Under the pieces are notes generated by a model. It saw only the letters and a list, made by a program, of their open reading frames with translations, was not told the DNA's origin and searched no databases. A stretch of DNA of 8,421 nt, taken from contig CAJBVU010000019.1 in the NCBI GenBank assembly GCA_903959115.1, forward strand, positions 1-8,421, read 5' to 3'. Both the position numbers and the translations under genes were made by a program. Source of the DNA: an uncultured Bacteroidota bacterium (GTDB lineage Bacteria; Bacteroidota; Bacteroidia; NS11-12g; UBA955). Positions 5,189-8,421 of this stretch are shown here, in pieces. Positions within the stretch are counted from its first letter, which is position 1. Every line of letters begins with the position of its first letter.

Positions 5189-7708
5189 ATGTTTCAACGG
5201 ATTTTCATTTCCATCATAGCACTTCTTTGCTTTGGCGATAGCATCGCCCAGAGAAAGGACTGTCCCTATTTTTTGCGTCTAAGAATCCTCACCGAGATGT
5301 CGCAACCCTTTATAAAAAAAGGAGATAGCGCCAATGCCATCGATCGCAAACCCGCTGAAGGTGCCGAAGTATTCGTAGAATTAAGCCACTCCATCATCCA
5401 TGCTGATGTCGATGGGTATGCCACATTGAAAGGCTTGTGTTCCACCACCACCGATGTAGAAATTAACTATCAAGGAAAACATCATCACCTGATATTATTG
5501 AGTAAATCGCCTGAAGAAATCGAGTTTCGCGACTGCTATGTTGTGATTTTGCATGGAGACGGGGACAGCAGCTTTGTCATTCCGGGGAAAGAAGACTTAT
5601 CTGGCGACCCATTTTCAACGGAGACCCTTACCTCGGTTCAGATACGGGCCCGAGCCAATACCCAGGGCGACGCTCTTCACAGTGCGCAACTCCAAGCCAT
5701 GCCTCTGCAAAATTTGGCCCGATCGCTAGAACCCCTCCCCATGAATCAAACCCTATCAACCGGTATGGGCATCGGCAAACCGGTGGTTCAAGGAATGTTT
5801 GGACAACGTTTGCCTCTATTGAGCAATGGCTTCCGAATGGAGGGACAAACCTGGGGCTTGGATCATGCGCCTGAAATGGACTTGTGGGGGGCACAAACGG
5901 TTCAACTGCTAAGGGGAACAGAAGCACTGGCCATTGCCGCCGACGCTTGGGGTAACGCCATCAACTTTGTGAACCACTATGATTTTCACCAATTCAACCG
6001 TGATTATACCCAATTGCTATCAACCCAAACCAATGGGGGTGGAATCCAGATTGCGGGTCGGTACATACAAGGCAGAGAAAGCCAATCGCCCCAAAAAGAC
6101 CATCACCCATACGGAAAAGGACACTATTGGCTTTATTCGGGTAAAATGACTGGAAATTACAATACCCCCACCCACACCCTAAGCAATACCGCCACGCAAG
6201 AGGCAAGTGTATCGTACGGCAATTTGTGGAACAGCGAACGAGGTTATTGGGGCTTGAAGGCAAAAGCCGAGCGCGAGTTCCATGTGAAAGCCTATTTCTT
6301 CCGAGGGGGTATTTTCTCTGAGAGTCACATTGGCAATGTCAACGACCTACTCCATGCGATGCAAAGAACCCAACCATTGAATGATGCACCATTCAGTTAC
6401 CGCATCAACAAACCAATGCAGCAAGCAGGCAATTTTCAAGCCAGTTACAACAACCGCAATGAGGTATTGGGTAAATATTTGATACACCACAAATTCGCAA
6501 TCCAGATGAACCAGCGTTGGGAATTCGACCCCCACCGCAGCAGTGCAAAATCATTTGCTCAGTTGAACTTGTGGCAAGGTACAATCAATCAGTATACCGG
6601 TTTCTCAAGGATTCACAAAGCCGCGCAATGGCATTCGAAATGGGTATTCCAGAACACCAGCCAATGGCAGCGATATTCCGGTTATTATTTCCTACCTGAT
6701 TATCAGCAATGGCAGCCCAATTTGCATTGGCATTTCAGCAACACTACCAACGTGCGTGCACAACACAGCCTGGTATTGCGGAGCGATTATTTGATTCGGA
6801 ACGTATTCCCCAAATCAAACGGGCAGACAACAGAAACGTGGCAGCGGAATTTTGGTCCGTCAGCGGCCTATTCGTTTATCAAAGAAATGGGCAATCAGCA
6901 ATTGCAATTGCATTTCAGCCAACTTTGGCGTGCCCCAGGTATAAACGAACTATACACCCGCGGAGTTCACCATGGGGCGGCTTCTTATGAAGAAGGCAAC
7001 ACCACGCTGAAGCCAGAAACAGGTCAAAAAATCGAGTTATTATGGTTGTTATCCGGAAGATCACACGAAATCAGGGCCACTACATTCTACCAGCAATCGC
7101 AGAATTTCATCGCCTTATTTCCGATGGCCACCCCCGTCTTAACTGTTCGAGGCGCTTTCCCTGGCTATGAATACAAACAACTGCCCACGCAGTATGCCGG
7201 GGCCGAAATCCAGTATTCGCAAAAATGGGCCAGTCGTGGTTTACAAATCTCGTTGAGAGCAGGCGGAATTTATGCGCGGATAAAGCAAGGTACTGATGTG
7301 CGATACCCCAATTTCTTGCCGTGTCCGAAAGGAAGTATCCAAATCAACAAACGCTGGTCGCACGCAACTTTATTGTTAGAAACGGTGGGCGTAGGCAAAC
7401 AACCATTCTATACGGCGGGTAGCGATTTTCTGCCGCCACCAAATGGATACGTATTATTAAATGCGCAATTGCAGCTAAATACACAAGGACATGATCAGCA
7501 CGCGCATTGGATAATTTACGGCGAGAATTTGGGCAACAAGGCCTACCGCGATTACATGGACCGATTCCGGTATTTCACCAATCAATCCGGCATGAACGTG
7601 GGCATCAAATGGCTGTACGATGTACACCATCACCAAGAACACAACCATGAAGGCATGTTGCACGATGAGCATCGCCATTCAAACAATTCATCAAAAAACA
7701 TCGATTAA
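5189..7708 (+). CDS. TonB-dependent outer-membrane receptor, probable metal uptake
   Basis: This 839-residue protein is an outer-membrane active transporter. Residues 1-20 are a signal peptide with probable cleavage at SIA-Q. Residues about 45-115 form a transthyretin-like regulatory domain (AEGAEVFVEL...DVDGYATLKGL...VEINYQG) typical of Bacteroidota receptors. The plug spans about 145-265. It includes GKPVVQGMFGQRLPLLSNGF and EGQTWGLDHAPEMD, which resemble the plug of ZnuD-like metal receptors. Then come about 540 residues of alternating aromatic/polar beta-strands, with the conserved late-barrel segment LWRAPGINELYTRGVHHGAASYEEGNTTLKPE (about 581-612). The last strand is GMNVGIKWLYD. A tail follows with 8 His in residues 813-830 (HHHQEHNHEG, then HDEHRH), which is unusual because most receptors end at the last strand. 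Zinc or copper class metal is inferred from this tail and the His/Cys-rich upstream gene; haem or another ligand is not excluded. Confidence 0.9.
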   Translation: MFQRIFISIIALLCFGDSIAQRKDCPYFLRLRILTEMSQPFIKKGDSANAIDRKPAEGAEVFVELSHSIIHADVDGYATLKGLCSTTTDVEINYQGKHHHLILLSKSPEEIEFRDCYVVILHGDGDSSFVIPGKEDLSGDPFSTETLTSVQIRARANTQGDALHSAQLQAMPLQNLARSLEPLPMNQTLSTGMGIGKPVVQGMFGQRLPLLSNGFRMEGQTWGLDHAPEMDLWGAQTVQLLRGTEALAIAADAWGNAINFVNHYDFHQFNRDYTQLLSTQTNGGGIQIAGRYIQGRESQSPQKDHHPYGKGHYWLYSGKMTGNYNTPTHTLSNTATQEASVSYGNLWNSERGYWGLKAKAEREFHVKAYFFRGGIFSESHIGNVNDLLHAMQRTQPLNDAPFSYRINKPMQQAGNFQASYNNRNEVLGKYLIHHKFAIQMNQRWEFDPHRSSAKSFAQLNLWQGTINQYTGFSRIHKAAQWHSKWVFQNTSQWQRYSGYYFLPDYQQWQPNLHWHFSNTTNVRAQHSLVLRSDYLIRNVFPKSNGQTTETWQRNFGPSAAYSFIKEMGNQQLQLHFSQLWRAPGINELYTRGVHHGAASYEEGNTTLKPETGQKIELLWLLSGRSHEIRATTFYQQSQNFIALFPMATPVLTVRGAFPGYEYKQLPTQYAGAEIQYSQKWASRGLQISLRAGGIYARIKQGTDVRYPNFLPCPKGSIQINKRWSHATLLLETVGVGKQPFYTAGSDFLPPPNGYVLLNAQLQLNTQGHDQHAHWIIYGENLGNKAYRDYMDRFRYFTNQSGMNVGIKWLYDVHHHQEHNHEGMLHDEHRHSNNSSKNID
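7625..7678 (+). other. His-rich C-terminal tail of the receptor
   Basis: These 18 codons (residues 813-830) contain 8 histidines plus several Glu/Asp. They lie after the final beta-strand GMNVGIKWLYD. With the last strand ending at the periplasmic face, the tail would project into the periplasm. A metal-binding role is inferred. Confidence 0.7.
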
Positions 7709-7736
7709 AAACAAACAAATTTTAAAATTACACATC

Positions 7737-8324
7737 ATGAAAAACACAAACAAAATCAAAAAAAATAACCACTTTAGCTTCTTGGCCGTAGCCGCCATGA
7801 GCATTTTAACTGCTGTCACTTTCAGCGCTTGCAACAACAAAAAAGATGAGGGAGACCTCATCACAACAGTGAAACTATCGCTCAGTGTAGCCGGAGGAAC
7901 GCCAATGGTGCACACTTGGCAAGATCTCGACGGTGCCGGTGGAAATGCCCCAGTGTTGCCAGACACTATCAAGTTGGGACAAATCACCCCCGGTGGCGAT
8001 GCCTATGTGGGAACTCTCGAATTCTGGAACGAGCAAAATGGCAACAAAGAAGACATTACCTTGGAAGTAAAAAACGAGGCGCAAGACCATTTTGTATGCT
8101 ATGATATTTCCAGCCTATCCTTGCCTCCTGCGGGTTTGTCGATTAGCGCCACCGACAAAGACAAAAACAACCTACCCATTGGACTATCAACAGAATGGAA
8201 GCCCATGGGTAAGGATTTTGGGGTGGTGGTTGTTCGATTGAAGCATCAACCCGGCACCAAAAATGGCACTTGCGCCGTGGGCGACACCGATGTGGAAGTG
8301 ACTTTTCCTTATAAAATATTGTAA
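7737..8324 (+). CDS. Putative surface lipoprotein downstream of the metal receptor
   Basis: This 195-residue protein has a positively charged start, a hydrophobic core (residues 13-29) and a lipobox-like TFSAC with Cys32 as the lipidation site. It continues CNNKKDEGD. A Lys followed by acidic residues just after the cysteine matches the Bacteroidota surface-export signal (LES), so display on the outer leaflet is inferred. The mature part (about 164 residues) has alternating beta-type sequence: TTVKLSLSV, WQDLDGAGGNAP, GTLEFWNE, EDITLEV, DHFVCYD, ADGDVEVTF-like end (actual GDTDVEVTFPYKI). From memory this resembles small lipoproteins encoded beside Bacteroidota metal-type receptors and labelled 'type 1 periplasmic binding fold'; I hold that loosely. 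ATG 7737 is chosen because it begins the signal peptide. Earlier in-frame starts lie within the receptor gene. The gap of 28 nt suggests an operon with the receptor. Confidence 0.8.
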   Translation: MKNTNKIKKNNHFSFLAVAAMSILTAVTFSACNNKKDEGDLITTVKLSLSVAGGTPMVHTWQDLDGAGGNAPVLPDTIKLGQITPGGDAYVGTLEFWNEQNGNKEDITLEVKNEAQDHFVCYDISSLSLPPAGLSISATDKDKNNLPIGLSTEWKPMGKDFGVVVVRLKHQPGTKNGTCAVGDTDVEVTFPYKIL

Positions 8325-8339
8325 TCGCAAGCAATGAGG

Positions 8340-8357
8340 GCGGCGGATTCCCGCCGC
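8340..8357. repeat. GC-rich hairpin 1 downstream of the lipoprotein gene
   Basis: GCGGCGG (8340-8346), loop ATTC, CCGCCGC (8351-8357) form a perfect 7-bp stem 15 nt after the stop codon. No T-run follows. With its neighbour at 8360-8388 it forms a tandem palindromic unit that looks REP-like. Confidence 0.65.
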
Positions 8358-8359
8358 TT

Positions 8360-8388
8360 CTGGGGGCTCGGCTCCGCCTCGCCCCCAG
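8360..8388. repeat. GC-rich hairpin 2, symmetric with internal TC/TC loop
   Basis: CTGGGGGC (8360-8367) pairs with GCCCCCAG (8381-8388). A TC/TC internal loop follows, then GGC/GCC around the loop TCC. The symmetry on both sides of the loop suggests selection for structure or a mobile palindromic unit. It is not followed by a T-tract. Its only open frames are minus-strand readings I consider spurious. Confidence 0.65.
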
Positions 8389-8402
8389 CCCATCAACCAA
8401 TG

Positions 8403-8421
8403 AAAAAGCCCCGAATTCGGG
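8403..8421. terminator. Left part of a bidirectional intrinsic terminator, cut by the window edge
   Basis: An A-run (8403-8407) is followed by GCCCCGAATTCGGG, a palindrome centred between 8415 and 8416. The window ends within its right arm. If the next bases continue as GGC and a T-run, it would end the plus-strand operon and any convergent gene. Only half is visible. Confidence 0.55.

Noticed and set aside
5628..6990. Several 60-100 residue open frames on both strands within the receptor gene
   Set aside because: They are shadows of the receptor's coding frame, which is continuous and has clear domain content.
7620..7736. 39-codon N-terminal extension of the lipoprotein frame
   Set aside because: It overlaps the receptor's 3' end and would bury the lipoprotein signal peptide. 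The ATG at 7737 directly begins a proper lipoprotein signal.
8143..8400. Minus-strand frames of 69-85 residues containing GARRSRAPRSGGNPPP and similar
   Set aside because: They read through the GC-rich palindromes and the antisense of the lipoprotein gene. The low-complexity Arg/Pro/Gly sequence is typical of translated repeats.

Overview
The window looks like a chromosomal segment of a Bacteroidota organism. EF-Tu has a Bacteroidota-like sequence. Promoter matches follow the phylum's TTTG / TAnnTTTG pattern instead of sigma70 boxes. Start codons follow A-rich leaders without Shine-Dalgarno sequences. The cargo (a DUF4340-like protein, a DjlA-like co-chaperone, a TonB-dependent receptor with an N-terminal transthyretin-like domain, and a lipoprotein with an acidic/lysine tag after its cysteine) is also typical. 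I cannot fix the genus.

Region 1 (1-1566, minus strand): a translation operon reading tRNA-Thr(TGT) - tRNA-Tyr(GTA) - tRNA-Gly(TCC) - tRNA-Thr(GGT) - tuf. This is the same order as the E. coli thrU-tyrU-glyT-thrT-tufB operon. A good Bacteroidota-type promoter lies upstream. The tuf gene runs off the left edge after 350 codons. The spacers hold hairpins and a perfect 13-bp inverted repeat that flanks tRNA-Tyr.

Region 2 (1647-4442, plus strand): a divergent promoter followed by a DUF4340-like membrane-anchored protein, a DjlA-like membrane co-chaperone (TerB-like domain plus J domain, GTG start) and a DMT/EamA transporter. The last two genes overlap by ATGA. A perfect 10-bp palindromic hairpin sits inside the DUF4340 gene.

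Region 3 (4456-4804): a short, acidic, helical protein of unknown function, with a probable -7 promoter element of its own.

Region 4 (4814-8324): the most interesting part. A small His/Cys-rich membrane or exported protein with a CxxC motif is followed by an 839-residue TonB-dependent receptor that carries a His-rich tail beyond its last beta-strand. A putative surface lipoprotein follows. Together they look like a transition-metal (zinc or copper class) acquisition locus. The metal is inferred from composition and plug resemblance and is not proven.

Region 5 (8325-8421): two adjacent GC-rich hairpins without a T-tract, which look REP-like, then the left part of a palindromic terminator cut by the window edge.
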